A stretch of DNA of 64,000 bases from Corbicula japonica (Eukaryota; Mollusca; Bivalvia; Venerida; Cyrenidae), in NCBI GenBank assembly GCA_038501625.1, contig JAZAYU010000010.1:930001-994000 (forward strand), in the 5' to 3' direction. Numbering within the stretch: the first letter of the stretch is position 1; every line of letters begins with the position of its first letter. This document shows, piece by piece, positions 1 through 12,160 of the stretch. The translations under genes and the position numbers were made by a program. Below the pieces are notes generated by a model that was given only the letters and a program-made list of their open reading frames with translations, had not been told where the DNA came from and ran no database searches.

Positions 1-59
1 AGAGAACGACCCGACATTCAAATTCACTACAGAAACGTGTATATAAACCCCCAACCCAA

Positions 60-620
60 ACCAATTGGTAGATTAATAACAAGACGACAAAAAACCAAAA
101 CAAAACCAGTATCAGAAGTTAAAACGACGCGAAAAGCAACATGCAAGGATCAAAGCAAAATTACCAAAAACAAAAAAAAAAACAACACAAAACATAACGC
201 AGGATCGAACAAAATTACAGCAAAAATAGTAAATTGTTTACAGAACCTCAACAAAAATAGACGTAACTATAGATTTCAAACAATGACAGAATATTCATAA
301 CAAAACATAAAAAGTGGAATGGACAGAAATGCCAGAAACAATAACGAAAAGTAATAAGCAACAAAACAAAATGTAGAATTAAACAAAACGACAAGAAAAT
401 GACAACAAAACTATATATACGGACAAATAAGACGATAATAAGAAACAAAACAAAATATGACGTCTGGGACTTCCACAATGACACTAAATTTACAAACGTA
501 ACTAAAAATAAGAGCGACAAAACTAACCCTATGGGACTAAAAGTCAAAAAGAAAAAAAACACAACTAAACCAGAAGTTGGGGACCAACTTACGAATTGGA
601 AACCGAAAAAAATCTGGCAT
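60..620. other. A/C-rich, T-poor skewed tract
   Basis: The + strand is dominated by runs such as AACAAAACAAAATG and AAAAAACAACACAAAACATA, with very little T. This opens long spurious ORFs on both strands (for example 248-757 on the minus strand, a Phe/Leu/Val-rich translation). No protein family is recognisable. It may be a diverged repeat. Confidence 0.5.
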
Positions 621-717
621 TTTCTCAAATACAGAAATCCCTGCAGATGATTGTCTTTAAGTTTTGTTAGATAGTCACTTGGGGTTAGTCGGTTTAAATA
701 GTAATTTTGTACACCAG

Positions 718-868
718 TACCCAGGGTTATAAAACTGAGCATAGAAACCAGTCTCAAATCTCAAGCATCTGATTGGCTGAAATGGCAACCAGTCGCCATT
801 TCAGCCAATCAGATGCTTGAGATTTGAGACTGGTTTCCAATCTCAGCTTAATAACCTTCAGACCATTA
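718..868. mobile_element. Palindromic foldback element (family A), copy 1
   Basis: Two ~70-bp inverted arms, starting GGTTATAAAACTGAGC and AACCAGTCTCAAATCTCAAG, meet at a GCAACCAGTCGC centre and are mirrored to CTTAATAACC. No coding capacity. Seven copies of this family lie in the window; the likely class is a foldback MITE. Confidence 0.85.
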
Positions 869-1225
869 CTACATAAAACATACTTAATTAAACCGATCCT
901 GCAATATTATGGCCGCTATCCGTTTCCATCTATATTGATATCAACGGTTTTACAACCACGTCATATTATCAAACAGAATCAAAACAGTCAAAAGTTATTT
1001 AACTAGATCAATATTTTTCTAATTCTTGTTTGATTTTTAATATCTAAATTAAAGTTTTTGCCGAAGTTTGTTATACTTTCCAAGCCTTAAGAATTTTATA
1101 CTTGCCACTCTTTAAATTAACTGAGAAAACCAGAATCTGGTTGTGAGAAAGGAAGCCGAAGCAGATCCCAAACTTTCTCATTATCTTTCTTGCCCAGTGC
1201 TTTATTTTAACAAATCAGATTGCTA

Positions 1226-1332
1226 TGCACAAGGTTATAAAGCGGAGCACAGAAACCAGTCGCCATTTCAGCCAATCAGATGCTTGAGATTTGAGACTTG
1301 TTTCCGTGCTCAGTTTTATAACCGTGGGCACT
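1226..1332. mobile_element. Family A foldback element, copy 2 (internally deleted)
   Basis: Retains AAGGTTATAAAGCGGAGCAC, GAAACCAGT and then jumps to CGCCATTTCAGCCAATCAGA and the right end TTTTATAACCGTGGGCA. About 45 bp of the left arm is missing. Confidence 0.85.
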
Positions 1333-2480
1333 GATTTGTGAACCTTGTTTCAGTCTACAGTTTTACAAACTTGGGCCATGTCTACTTAAGAAAAGTCAAA
1401 GTTTTTCAGAGATTCGGTCATCCTGTTTTATGTATAGAATAACATTTGCTATAAATTTCTCAAAATGTGTCTTTTACCACGGACCGTCCAAAGAAAACTG
1501 CCCATGCATCTTTATTCTTTCATTTCGTAGTTTTGTTTTAAATAAAACAGGTATAATAATTTAAGCTAAAAACTGAATAAAAGATAAAAACTTATTAAAT
1601 TTGAATTTTTCTTGAAAATGTTAAATACTTTGAATGAAAAAAGCCGCATGCATAAAAATAGCCCTCCATTTTGTCGAAAGGCCTGTCTGGCAGTAAAATT
1701 ATATTCTAAGGTAACTGTAAACTCAGATATTTGATATAAATTCTTTTTATATATAGGCCTCTACAGACCTATCAAAGATAGATAAGATTTCTAATATCCT
1801 ATGAAAATATACCTTCGTTCAATTGTTCTTGCTCGCATAATAGGTATGTGCAAGGACATTCGGTCTTTGTGAACTATTACAATTTGTAATTTATTAGTGT
1901 CAATGATTGCTATTAAGTTCAATAACCTGCACATGCTCACTTTTGCGAGACCTTGGTGGTACAAGTGAGAAGTTGGTACCGCCTTGATATATGTTTTCCT
2001 TTGAATGGTTCAAGGCAATAGACTATTTATCTTCGTTAACTGTTTAACTGTTTGGGAACTGAGAGGGGATTCGTAATATTTGGATGTGATTTACCCTTAT
2101 AAATTCCCGTTAAATTTTTAAATTACTCGCTTCTTCAAGATTCTTGTGCACAAAGCTTGTTTCTCTTGGGTCTGAAAGCTTCGTATATTTTTCTAGTTCC
2201 GATAAACTGGCCAATACCGATAACGTAGTGGTAGGGACAGATAATCCTGACAAGTTTTCAATCAGAAGCAAATGTGTTGTGTTACGGAAAGCACTAAGTA
2301 CCACAGCAGCCCATTTCTTGGAAAACACAGTTTGTCCGAGTTTGTCCATTTATAGATCTGAACCTAAATTTAGTTTTTGTTGTTTAGAAAGTTTGTTGTT
2401 TTATTTTCATCTGTTTGTATAAAATACTTTAAGTGTAAATGCTGAAAAAAAACATGAATGCCTATACTGCTTGTTTAATT
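1333..2480. other. No recognised gene
   Basis: AT-rich sequence. Overlapping ORFs at 2110-2349 (minus) and 2144-2422 (plus) have ordinary amino-acid composition but no recognisable domain or splice context, so neither is called. Confidence 0.5.
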
Positions 2481-2489
2481 TGGCAGGCA

Positions 2490-2785
2490 TGCGGTTGTTG
2501 TTGCTTTCAAATTTCCCTTTTCATCCACTGAGTTATCACAGAAGCGTTGTTTGTGCCGTGTGGAGGCTGTAAAGAGTGCATCTTTGAAGTTTGTTGAGCA
2601 CGATACATTCATTTGTATAAATATTTAGTAGAGCTTAACTCGGAGCTAGGCGACGTGGACCATTACTGCCCATCAACAGACTCAACATACTGTAACCAAA
2701 CCTGCAATATTTTGTTATTTGTGGTGTTCGGTGGCTTTCAAATTTCTTTTTATCTATTTAAACAACAGTCTGTGATCATTGTGAA
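2490..2785 (-). repeat. Dispersed repeat family B, near full length
   Basis: Minus-strand copy of a ~300-bp repeat. Shared blocks: GTTGTTTGTGCCGTGTGGAG, a TTGAGCACGATACA stretch, CGGAGCTAGGCGACGTGGAC, CTGCAATATTTTG and GTTCGGTGGCTTTCAAATTT. TGGCTTTCAAATTTC-like words occur at both ends. Class (SINE or other non-autonomous element) undetermined. Confidence 0.8.
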
Positions 2786-3144
2786 TATTTTCTGTGTTCG
2801 CACATAATTCAATGACATTTTAGATGTAGACATTGTAAGGTTAAAAAGATATGTTTGTATGCATTCACAAGTTTTCAGTAACAATATATGTTTGTACTTA
2901 TTTTGAGAACATTTGACATTTTAGAATACCTGATCTGGAAAAGCGATTTGAAATTTCCATCAGAAACGAGAAAGAAGATGTTGAAAAAATGATCTTCAGC
3001 TTTGTTTTCCTTTAAAATCTTTTTATCTTCATGCATACAATCTTGTGTTTTCCAACTTGGCTGTATTGAAGTGAAGTTCTATGCTTGGATTAAGAAGTTC
3101 ACAATATAAGAAAAGATACGCATACAATGGACAATTATAATATA

Positions 3145-3440
3145 CATTTAATAGATGTAAAAGAACTTTAAAAGCCACCGAACACGACAAATATCAAAAT
3201 TTTGAAGGCTCGGTTTGGTTTGACAGAGTCTGTTAATAGGCAGTAATGGAAATGCATATTTCTGTCCAGGTGCCTAGTCCCGGGTTGAGCGGTTCTCAGT
3301 ATTTACCCAAAAATATAAAGCGTGCCCAACGGCCTTGAGAGATGGTAAATGATGACAGTACTGATTAAACCTACGGGGATACTTTTTACAGCCGCCGCAC
3401 GGCACAAACAATGCTACTGTGAACAGAAAAGAAACCTGTC
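3145..3440 (+). repeat. Dispersed repeat family B, near full length
   Basis: Plus-strand copy from AAAGCCACCGAACACGACAA through CCTAGTCCCGGGTTGAGCG to CCGCCGCACGGCACAAACAA, in the same block order as the copies at 2490 and 61218. Confidence 0.85.
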
Positions 3441-4046
3441 ACTCGAATATATACCGTCAGTTTAAAAGCGACATTTAATTCCAAAGCATTTTATTAATGT
3501 AAGAAAATGACCAAAGGTAATGATGAAGTGTAATCGTTTGTTCTAAAACATTCAATTAAGTATTTGTCAATCACAGAGCCTTATAAATAATTTTATACTT
3601 TCAACACTGCAAATTAATAACTTGTATTAAGTATTCTTGTATCATTTCTTTCTCTTTAATTTGGTTTTCTCTATCTGAAAAAAAATCATATAAATTAAAA
3701 AAATATAAACTGTTCAGGAAAAAGCAATTTACATATTGGTATTTGAAATTGATACTAATTAACTCCCCACCTTCTGTATTACTGCGCCTTATCTTCATAA
3801 ACAAAATTGCAGTACAAACAGCATTTTTTCAACGAATATAAAGCACAAGCACTTTTAGATTTTGGAAATAATTTCAAATAACGACTGAAAACGAATAAAG
3901 AACATAAATCATTTTCACCTTGTATTGGCGATTTTAGAAAATGTCGCCATACTGTGTCTTTTTAAAAATCTCATTTTGGAAGATGACGGCGTTGTCTACT
4001 ATCTGTGGATTTGTGGCATTCAAAGGCATTACTTATAAATGTCGTC

Positions 4047-4198
4047 AGTGCCCAAGGTTATAAAACTGAGCACGGAAACCAGTCTCAAATCTCAAGCATC
4101 TGATTGACTGAAATGGCGACCAGTCGCCATTTCAGCCAATCAGATGCTTGATATTTGAGACTGGATTCCAATCTCAGCTTTATAACCTTCAGCCCAGT
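4047..4198. mobile_element. Family A foldback element, copy 3
   Basis: Nearly perfect palindrome, left end GTGCCCAAGGTTATAAAACT, centre GGCGACCAGTCGCC, right end CTTTATAACCTTCAGCCCAG. Confidence 0.9.
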
Positions 4199-4727
4199 AC
4201 CTTCAGCACATGGCATCTCGATATTGGTGATGTTGCGTTACCAAGAGAAGCACGTGCACCGTATTACTTCCTAAGTAAAAGATAATATTTCGAAATATAC
4301 CTTTCACCCCTGACAGAAACCCTCATGCATATCACGCCTGACCTCAGCAAAGGAGAAAATGTCGACCCGCTTCATAGTCCTATTATTAAGAATAAACAAC
4401 AATATTTATTGACTTTTACATTTAAAAGGGACCTCTTAGTTATTTACGAAAATGCATTTCCAAGAACTGTGTAAAGGCGTCTCCATTGCCCGAGTTGGAG
4501 TACGTCCTACATTTGAATATATCCACAAGATAAACTACTAATTACATAACTACTATTTATAACATTTATAACCATTTTATCATTGAATTAGAATTTGAAT
4601 ATGAACATTACTCATAATATATTTAATTGTATTCGAAACAAAACCCTTTTTCTGATGAGAAGACAGATAATCCTGGAGGGAAAACAAATAATCTAAATCG
4701 CGAATAATTACTGTTACATTTTGAAAT

Positions 4728-4885
4728 TGATGAAAATGAAACTTTGAAAGCCAGGGAACCACCGAACAAGACATATTTGAAAATATTGCAGGCTCGGTTT
4801 GATTGAGCCTGATCATGGGCAGTAAATGGAATGAATATTTAACATGCAAAGCGTAGCCCCGGATAGAACGCAACTCTATGTTACA
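4728..4885 (+). repeat. Dispersed repeat family B, left half
   Basis: Contains GAAACTTTGAAAGCCAGG, AATATTGCAGGCTCGGTTTG, ATTGAGCCTGATCATGGGCA and a degraded TAGCCCCGGATAGAACGCAA. Confidence 0.8.
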
Positions 4886-5675
4886 CCAGTGCAATTTCGA
4901 AATATCCAAAAACAAACGATAGTGTGTATATGGCATTCAATGCAATATTTTCATATAAATACCATTCCATGATCTGCGCTAATTACATAGAACACCCAAA
5001 TGCAAACCTAAAAACAGCATACATTGACGGTCAGTGTAGTAAAAAAATGGCAGTTTCGTTCGTGATCTCTTATTTGATGACATCAACACGGTTTGTGTTC
5101 TGGGTTAATTCCCCCGAGCTTGAAATTTAAAACTTAAATTTAATTTTGTTCGGTATGAACATTTTTTTATTTTTTAACTTTTCCAAAAAGAAACATTTTC
5201 TTTCAATGTCTTACTCTAATGAAAAAAGTTTCATTTGGGCTGAGGATAGCTTTGAATATTTCCAAAAGAATTGATTCGAGTTTATCTTAAAACGATGAAA
5301 CAGACACACCAAAAGTCGCCATATTAAACAAGCACAGCCACTTCCTAAACATCTAAATAGCAGAAAGGAAAAGAGATAGCATAACTTGATCAATTTCAGA
5401 AAAATATCACAAACAATAAAAACAGGAGAATCCGAGATTTTCATTCTGTCAAAAGCAAGTTTGATATTTTTAACACCATTCCCCGTCTTTCAGCGGTAAT
5501 TTCATCCAATTTTATATGCCACTTGTTTGCGTGGGTGTTAATTTTGCACACTATATCTGCCTATGACTGTGTAAACTGTGGCTGCAATTTACTATGTCAC
5601 CTGATGACTTTCCTATTTTATCTATTAAAATGATATTTAAAATGATATTAAAAGATTCATAACCAAAAATTAATA

Positions 5676-5850
5676 ATTCAAGTTTCAAGTTTATTTGGCA
5701 AATCGGCAAGAATCATGCCTTCAGCCATTTACAGTATAACATATGGCAAAGACACAAACACATTTACACATTCAACTATGACATTCAACAAATAATAACA
5801 TACACAGTTCATGAACCAAACAAACTTAGTTAAAAACAACAACAACAACA
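5676..5850 (-). repeat. Retroelement-like 3' end remnant
   Basis: TTTATTTGGCAAATCGGCAA with following A/C-rich sequence ending in AACAACAACAACAACAAAAC resembles a minus-strand 3' end of a non-LTR element or processed transcript. Only this fragment is visible; the assignment is tentative. Confidence 0.3.
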
Positions 5851-5934
5851 ACAAAACAGTCAGCATAGCAACGGTATCTGTACAAAAAGACCGAGCTTCT
5901 TCTACTTTCTTCTTATTTCAGAATATTTTGTACA

Positions 5935-6130
5935 ACCCTGCACAATTTTGATATTTGTGTCCGGCGGCTTTCAAAGTCCGGTAGCGGCAGTAAAAGGTTC
6001 CCCCGTACGTTCGCTCAGTGCTGTTAATAACCGTCCTTTAAGGCCGTTGAGCGCGATACATATATTTGTGTAAATACTGGGCGGCAGTAATATGCATTTT
6101 CATTACTGTCTATTAACAGGCTCATTGTCT
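5935..6130 (-). repeat. Dispersed repeat family B
   Basis: Minus-strand copy with GTCCGGCGGCTTTCAAAGTC, CCGTACGTTCGCTCAGTGCT, AAGGCCGTTGAGCGCGATAC and TATTAACAGGCTCATTG. Confidence 0.8.
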
Positions 6131-6985
6131 CGGGTGTTGTCTTTGTGTCTTTAATTGTATGTTTGTGTTTGCATTCGTTTGTGTGTAGTTAATTTACCTA
6201 GACAGCCCGTAAATGTGTATTCTAAAGAGAAATTGACGCAACCTTTTACCAGGTTTGAACCTTTAAATTTTATTTTGCCTTAAGAATAAAAAATAAGCTC
6301 TTTTCCTTTTTTTAAACAAAGATACGTACTTTTTCTGCGTCATTCTTTTTAATGCCACTGAAGTTGGTAAAAGTTATTATTTCGTTTTTTTATATCATAT
6401 ATATCGTCATTGCATGACATTCATCAAGCACGATGATGTCTTAAAGGACACCGCGAATGTTGCTTACCTTTTATTGTTACCTTTTACTTTCGTTTCACAC
6501 TTGTCATACAGTTCTTGTTTTTAGTAGAACTAAATAAGTTTGTTGAGAAGCTACTGCAAGGCTGATAGATTATAAACAGTTACTTTGAAGACATGGTACG
6601 TCTGCATAACCACACTCAGAAATCTGCCTCAAAATCTAGGGAGAAAAATGACCAATTTTAAATAAGACACCACAAACAACAAACGAAAAGTTGAACATGT
6701 GGGGTTACCGCCTTCTAAATGTCAGTGGCTAAACAATTTGCCAATAAGGGGTTTAAACCAGATTCTTACGTGAACCAAACTCCCACTTGCCCCATCAGGT
6801 TTTCATATGCACAAACACGTACATAAGAACAAACCAAAGTTTTGTTGGTAATTTAACAAATCCTTTAATTCGACAATGTTGCCTACAACACACGTATTAA
6901 ACATAAGAAGTTATTTTGGCATTGTCAAGCAAATAGGTTGCTTGACATTACTGTGACAGACGATTCTAAGGCAGCAGTATAAGGT

Positions 6986-7137
6986 CAGTGCCCAAGGTTA
7001 TAAAGCTGAGCATGGAAACCAGTCTCAAATCTCAAGCATCTGATTGGCTGAAATGGCGACCAGTCGCCATTTCAGCCAATCAGATACTTGAGATTTGAGA
7101 CTGGTTTCCATGCTCAGCTTTATAACCTTCAGCCCAG
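6986..7137. mobile_element. Family A foldback element, copy 4
   Basis: Best-preserved copy: arms are almost perfectly complementary over about 70 bp around GGCGACCAGTCGCC. Left end GTGCCCAAGGTTATAAAGCT, right end AGCTTTATAACCTTCAGCCC. Confidence 0.92.
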
Positions 7138-8299
7138 TTGTTACTTTTATGCATGTTTCACTCATTCATTTCATTGTCTGGTTCTCATGTGAGTGGCTTT
7201 CAACTGAATCCGTTGCCCTATTTTATTCATGCCCTCTTTATACATATTTCTTTTCCAACGGTTATCTCAGTTAGGCATGGGACGCACTGAAATAGGTTAG
7301 ACTAGATTAACCCAGCGCTATGTTGACGATACGTGGCCATTGTTTTAATAAATCGGTCAACGTTCGGCAACAGTCTTAACAAAACAAGAATAATCAGTAC
7401 ATGATCATATATAGGACCAGTCATGCTAGTTCTATATCCAAGAAAATCGAGCTTTTGTTATTCCATTGGAGATTTGTTGTATTAGTGAAGGTCATATACA
7501 ACTACTACGACCCTGATATGAACCATATTTCATCACTGTGCATTGTCCACTTTGAAGATTGTCCAATGTTCGTACTTTTCTTCCTACCTCTCTCTCTTGC
7601 CACGGCAAAATACAACAATAGCCACATTCAGTAAACACAGCCGATTCGCGCTTCCAGAAAGTAGAGAGAAGAGAGCACGTGTTTAAAATATGATTAATTT
7701 CAAGCAGGTCTATACAACAAACACCAAAACAATTATTAGAAATACGAACCTGATAGGTTACCGGCGTTAGAAGCTTATGTTTTCTCAGTGTGACTTATAG
7801 GTGTAAGACCTGTTAATAAACTTCCCTATATAAACTATAGTAAACATGAAATGTTTCAAAAGGCTGGCAATCATAGCTGGTACCATTTGATAAAGGGCTA
7901 ACTTACATGCTTTCGAAGCTAAGTGTTTCTACTGTCCATTAACAGCAAGAAAAGTAGGGGTCTTGTACCAATTAACAGAGATTTGACACCTTCAAAACTG
8001 GTGGTCTGTTTTTTTTTCACTTCTGTGTGAACTTCAAAACTGTTTACACATGCCATCCTTAAAACAGGGCCTATTTTCATATACTGCATTTCCAAGCATA
8101 AATTTGTTATCAGTGTGTCAGTAAAAGCATGTCATTTACTAAACATGTTCTTTTCAGGCCATACTAGCCATTTAATGCCCCCAAAAGGCAAACAATTGGG
8201 ACTATTAAGTGTCAGCAATTGTCTGACTAGCCCGGGAAGGAACATTCGGTTGGCTATTGACAGGTAATTACCCTTATTCTGATGAGGCAGTATACATGT
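7138..8299. other. No recognised gene
   Basis: AT-rich sequence without recognised domains, repeats or RNA genes. Confidence 0.5.
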
Positions 8300-9225
8300 A
8301 TGGTGTTGTTTTTTTTTGTCGCTCTTTCGGAGAAAAGGCGATACATAGGGATCGCTTTGTCCGTCCGTCGGCCCTTCATGAAATCTTAACGTTGGCTATA
8401 ACTTTGGCATTTCTAAATATTTCTTTCATGAAACGTCCGTCCGTCCGTCGGTCCGTTACGAAATCTTCACGTTGGCTATAACTTTGGCATTTCTAAATAT
8501 TTCTTTCATGAAACGTCCGTCCGTCCGTCGGTCCGTCACGAAAACTTAACTTTGGCTCTAACTTTGGCATTTCTAAATATTTCTTCATGAAACTTTCAAA
8601 ATTATATTGTTTATGACAACAAACTCGCCAAATTCTGTAGGTCATGGTCACATTTGATGGAGTTATGCCTCATTTTTGTACTTTGGATTTTAAAAAAAAA
8701 ACAACTTTACATTGGCTATGACTTTGCTTTTTCTTTACATGCTTCGACAAACTTTCAAATTATATGAAACTTTCAAAATTATATTGTTTATGACAACAAA
8801 CTCGCCAAATTCTGTAGGTCTTGATCACATTTGATGGAGTTATGCCTCATTTTTGTACTTTGGATTTTTTTCACAAAAACTTTACATTGGCTATAACTTT
8901 GCTTTTTCTTTACATTCTTAAACAAACTTTCAAATTATATTGCTTATGATAACACGCTTGTGGTGATGCCAAATTCTTTAGTTCAAGGTCACATTTGATG
9001 GAGTTATGCCCCCTTATTGTATATGGATTTTAACATTAAAAACTTAACGTTGACATATAATTTTGCCATGTCTTAATATTTTTTTTATCAAACTTTCACT
9101 TATATTGCTCACGTTCGTGATGATGCCAAGTTCTGTAGGTCAAAATGGAGTTATGCCCCTTTTTGTTCTTGCATTTTTATTCCGACATAGTACCAGAGGG
9201 CGACACTGAACATCCATCTAGTTTT
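8300..9225. repeat. Composite tandem repeat
   Basis: Starts with a GTCGCTCTTTCGGAGAAAAG block. Next come three ~75-bp units, each with CTTTGGCATTTCTAAATATT and CGTCCGTCCGTCGGTCCGT-like runs. Then follow ~120-180-bp units with AACTCGCCAAATTCTGTAGG and TTTGATGGAGTTATGCC, ending at AGAGGGCGACACTGAACATC. Repeats of this style are common in bivalve genomes (from memory). Confidence 0.8.
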
Positions 9226-9484
9226 TACGATTGCGATATGTTGCTTTAGATGTATTACTGCCAATAACAAAACACAGTTCACAATTCACTATCTTCACTG
9301 TCGAAAAATCGTTTTAATATGCATTGTTTCTTATTGTATGATTAATTAAGAAGAACAATATTTATGATCTGTTGTTTATTTCACATTTGATTTCGAATGT
9401 AAATGCAATTGACATTATGTGTTTATACAAATTTCACGTTTATCTGATGTTGTATATTTCTTGAACCTTTATTTTGATAATTTG

Positions 9485-9800
9485 TCGCATTCGGTGTCTT
9501 TCAACGTTCCTTTTTCATCCATTTAAATATCACAGTAGCATTGTTTGTGATTTGTGGCGGCTCTAAATGGTCTCCCCGTCCATTCAAACAGTGCTGTTAT
9601 CTTTTACACCTGTTGAAGGCCGTTGAGCACCATACACATATGCGCAAATACTGTGTTGCGTTCAACCCGCTGGGCTAGTCTGTGTGGATGGTGATGTGCA
9701 TTTCTATTACTGTCCATGAATAGGCTCGTTCAAACCAAGCCAGCAATGTTTTGAGTATTTTCGTGTTTTTGTTTCTTTCAAATCAATTTTTCATATCTTT
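9485..9800 (-). repeat. Dispersed repeat family B, diverged
   Basis: Minus-strand copy with GCATTCGGTGTCTTTCAACG, AGTAGCATTGTTTGTG, GAAGGCCGTTGAGCACCATA and ATTACTGTCCATGAATAGGC in family order. Confidence 0.75.
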
Positions 9801-10589
9801 ATAAGATAAACTTGGTTCTGTACTGCAATGTCTGTATTTTTATGTCTGTTTGGTGTGATTTTTAAAGACAGAATAGAGTTTTTTTTTGTTTTTAGAAACT
9901 AACGCTTTTTGGTGTTGCTTGTTGTCATATGTTCATGCCTATTTATTGATGAGGGGGTTGATCTGAAGAGCTTTTGTTTTTGTCTCGTAATATAATAACT
10001 TTGTATTCCTCTCCATAGGGTTGTTGGAAATCTTTAAAATATTTTACAAACCGATTATTTGAATGTGAAATGGAAATTATTATTTTTGGTGTGTTTGGCT
10101 AAGTTTTCTGTTTTGCTTTTTGCTGTTAACATTTCTGATTTTCGAGTAGACAAATGTAACATCAGTTCACCCATTCGTTAAAAATGGGTAGGGATTGTGT
10201 ATGGGGGAATCGTTTTGAGGCGAAACCATAGTTATTCATTTATTTCGTTAATTAAAGATGCAGCTATGAAAACAATTTCATTTGATTGTTTATTTTCTGA
10301 TGTGCGTTTTAGGTGATTGTTTTACTTATGATTATTTTTCATTGTTCGTGTTTTGTTTTGTTTATGTAATGATTTTTAATGCTATTTTTATCTTAATGTT
10401 TTTAACCTGCAAAAGATAACTTTTAAAGTCTGCTGCGGATTTACAAATCCAGTTGAAACTTGGGTTGGGGACCTCAGGAATGTCGCATTTTCAAATATTT
10501 ATGATGAACTTAATATAATCGAGACCGCAACGTTTTTGTCATTTTTGAATCCATTTAATAACAATAGTAATAACTGTCTTTCTTTTTAT

Positions 10590-11160
10590 ATGTAAGCATC
10601 TTTGAATGAGGTAGGTGAAACGTGTTTTACTTAAAATCATAGTTACTATATTTAGTATAATTGTACTTCTTTTTTATATCCTAGCATCTTTTAAAGTGAC
10701 TGTTCGTAGGCGAAACGTAGTTCTAATTATATAAAATTATAGTTAGTATATTTTGTAATGAATGTGTTTCAGTTTATATGCCAGTCACGTTTAATGTTGC
10801 TGCTCGTAGGTGAAACGTATTTCTACTAATATTAAATTATAGTTAGTTTATTTTGTATTTATCCTGTTTTATTTTTTATATCCCAGTATCTTTAAATGAG
10901 ACTGTTCGTAGGTGACCCGTAGTTCTACTTACAATTATAGTTACAATGTAGTATATTTAGTAAAAATTGTGTTTTTTTATACTAGTTACTTTTAATGTTG
11001 CCGTTAGTAGGGTGAAACGTATTTCTACTTAAATTTATAGTTAGTATATTTAGTAATAAGTGTGTTGGTTTTTTATATCCTAGTATATTTAAATATTGCT
11101 GTTTGTAGTAGAAACGTATATTTGATTATTTAAAATAATAGTATTTTGTTTTCTTGCAGT
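10590..11160. repeat. Minisatellite, about six ~97-bp units
   Basis: Each unit has the order TTTTTATATCCTAGTATCTT, GTTCGTAGGTGAAACGTA, TTCTACTTAAAATTATAG and TTAGTATATTTAGTAAT, with 10-25% divergence between units. No coding frame is maintained. Confidence 0.9.
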
Positions 11161-12012
11161 TATAATATTTACAACTGTATCTGCTGGATGTGTCCATTCA
11201 TATGCATTTTTCACTTTTTCAGTTGTGTATTTCGGGTAGGGTAGGAGTGAAGTCAGTGTAAACACTCAATGATCGTATAGAGGCGGTAGCTACATAAATG
11301 GAATGTATATGTACTGCATTGAATGTTTAGGCTGAAAATGTTATTTGCTGTATTTTGTACTTTTGCCGTTGTCTGGATGCCTGGGAAATGGCTTTTGTAT
11401 TACAGTTTTCGTCTTCATATTGAAGAGTTTCAAACAAAACTAGCAAATTTCAAACACTAATCATTTACCTATTTTCAATTTTGACAAATCTTTATAAGAA
11501 TGTATTTCATTGTGTAACAAGTATTAATCCCCAAAACGTGCGATTTTAAACCTCAGTTAAAACTTATAACAATGTTTATTTAATATGATGTTTGCTTAAA
11601 ATGTGTTTATATAGTACACAGTGCTTTTCTTTGTGAGCAAAATTGTAGTAATGATTTTTGCTTTAATGCACATATTTTAGTATTTATGTATTTATGTTGA
11701 CACACATAAGATCATAATTACTATAAATATGTCAATGTATGTATCTGACCTTTTAATATATGCATTTAAATGTTTTATATTTGGATCAGGATTTTTGTAA
11801 TAGTCCAAAGAATAAAAAAAATATCTTCTGTATTAAAAAATTTTTTTTTTCATTTTTTAATGTATTTCTTCAAAGTAAAGTTAGTATATTTGCTATGTTC
11901 ATAATGCATGCATGTTCTTTCTTTAAAGTAATAAAGCATTTATTTTATACGGTTGTTAATGACAGGCAAAGAATTTTTTTAAAAACTACAACAGAGGCCA
12001 AAATATGTTGTA

Positions 12013-12160
12013 TCAGGGGCGGAACCATCTTTTCGACCAGCGATATTTAATTATCTTGAGGATTTTGGCAAGAAAGTTAGAAACTGTGGTGTAACAACCA
12101 TTAGAATACCCGAAACGAACCCCCTTTCATTAATTTTTGTATCCGATCCTGTGGGTATTA
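12013..12160. repeat. Dispersed repeat family C
   Basis: Runs from GGGGCGGAACCATCTTTTCG through GCGATATTTAATTATC, AGAAAGTTAGAAACTGTGG, TAACAACCATTAGAAT and CGAACCCCCTTTCATT to ATCCGATCCTGTGGGTAT. Confidence 0.8.

Noticed and set aside
248..757. 169-codon minus-strand ORF, the longest in the window
   Set aside because: The translation is a Phe/Leu/Val run caused by the A/C-skewed tract and begins inside a foldback element; no domain or start context.
2110..2422. Overlapping ORFs on both strands with ordinary composition
   Set aside because: Neither has a recognisable domain or splice context, and both run up to a dispersed repeat; not enough to call a gene.
8257..8481. 74-codon ORF with RPSVRRSV-like repeats
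   Set aside because: It lies in the CGTCCGTC tandem repeat and the frame is not maintained between units.
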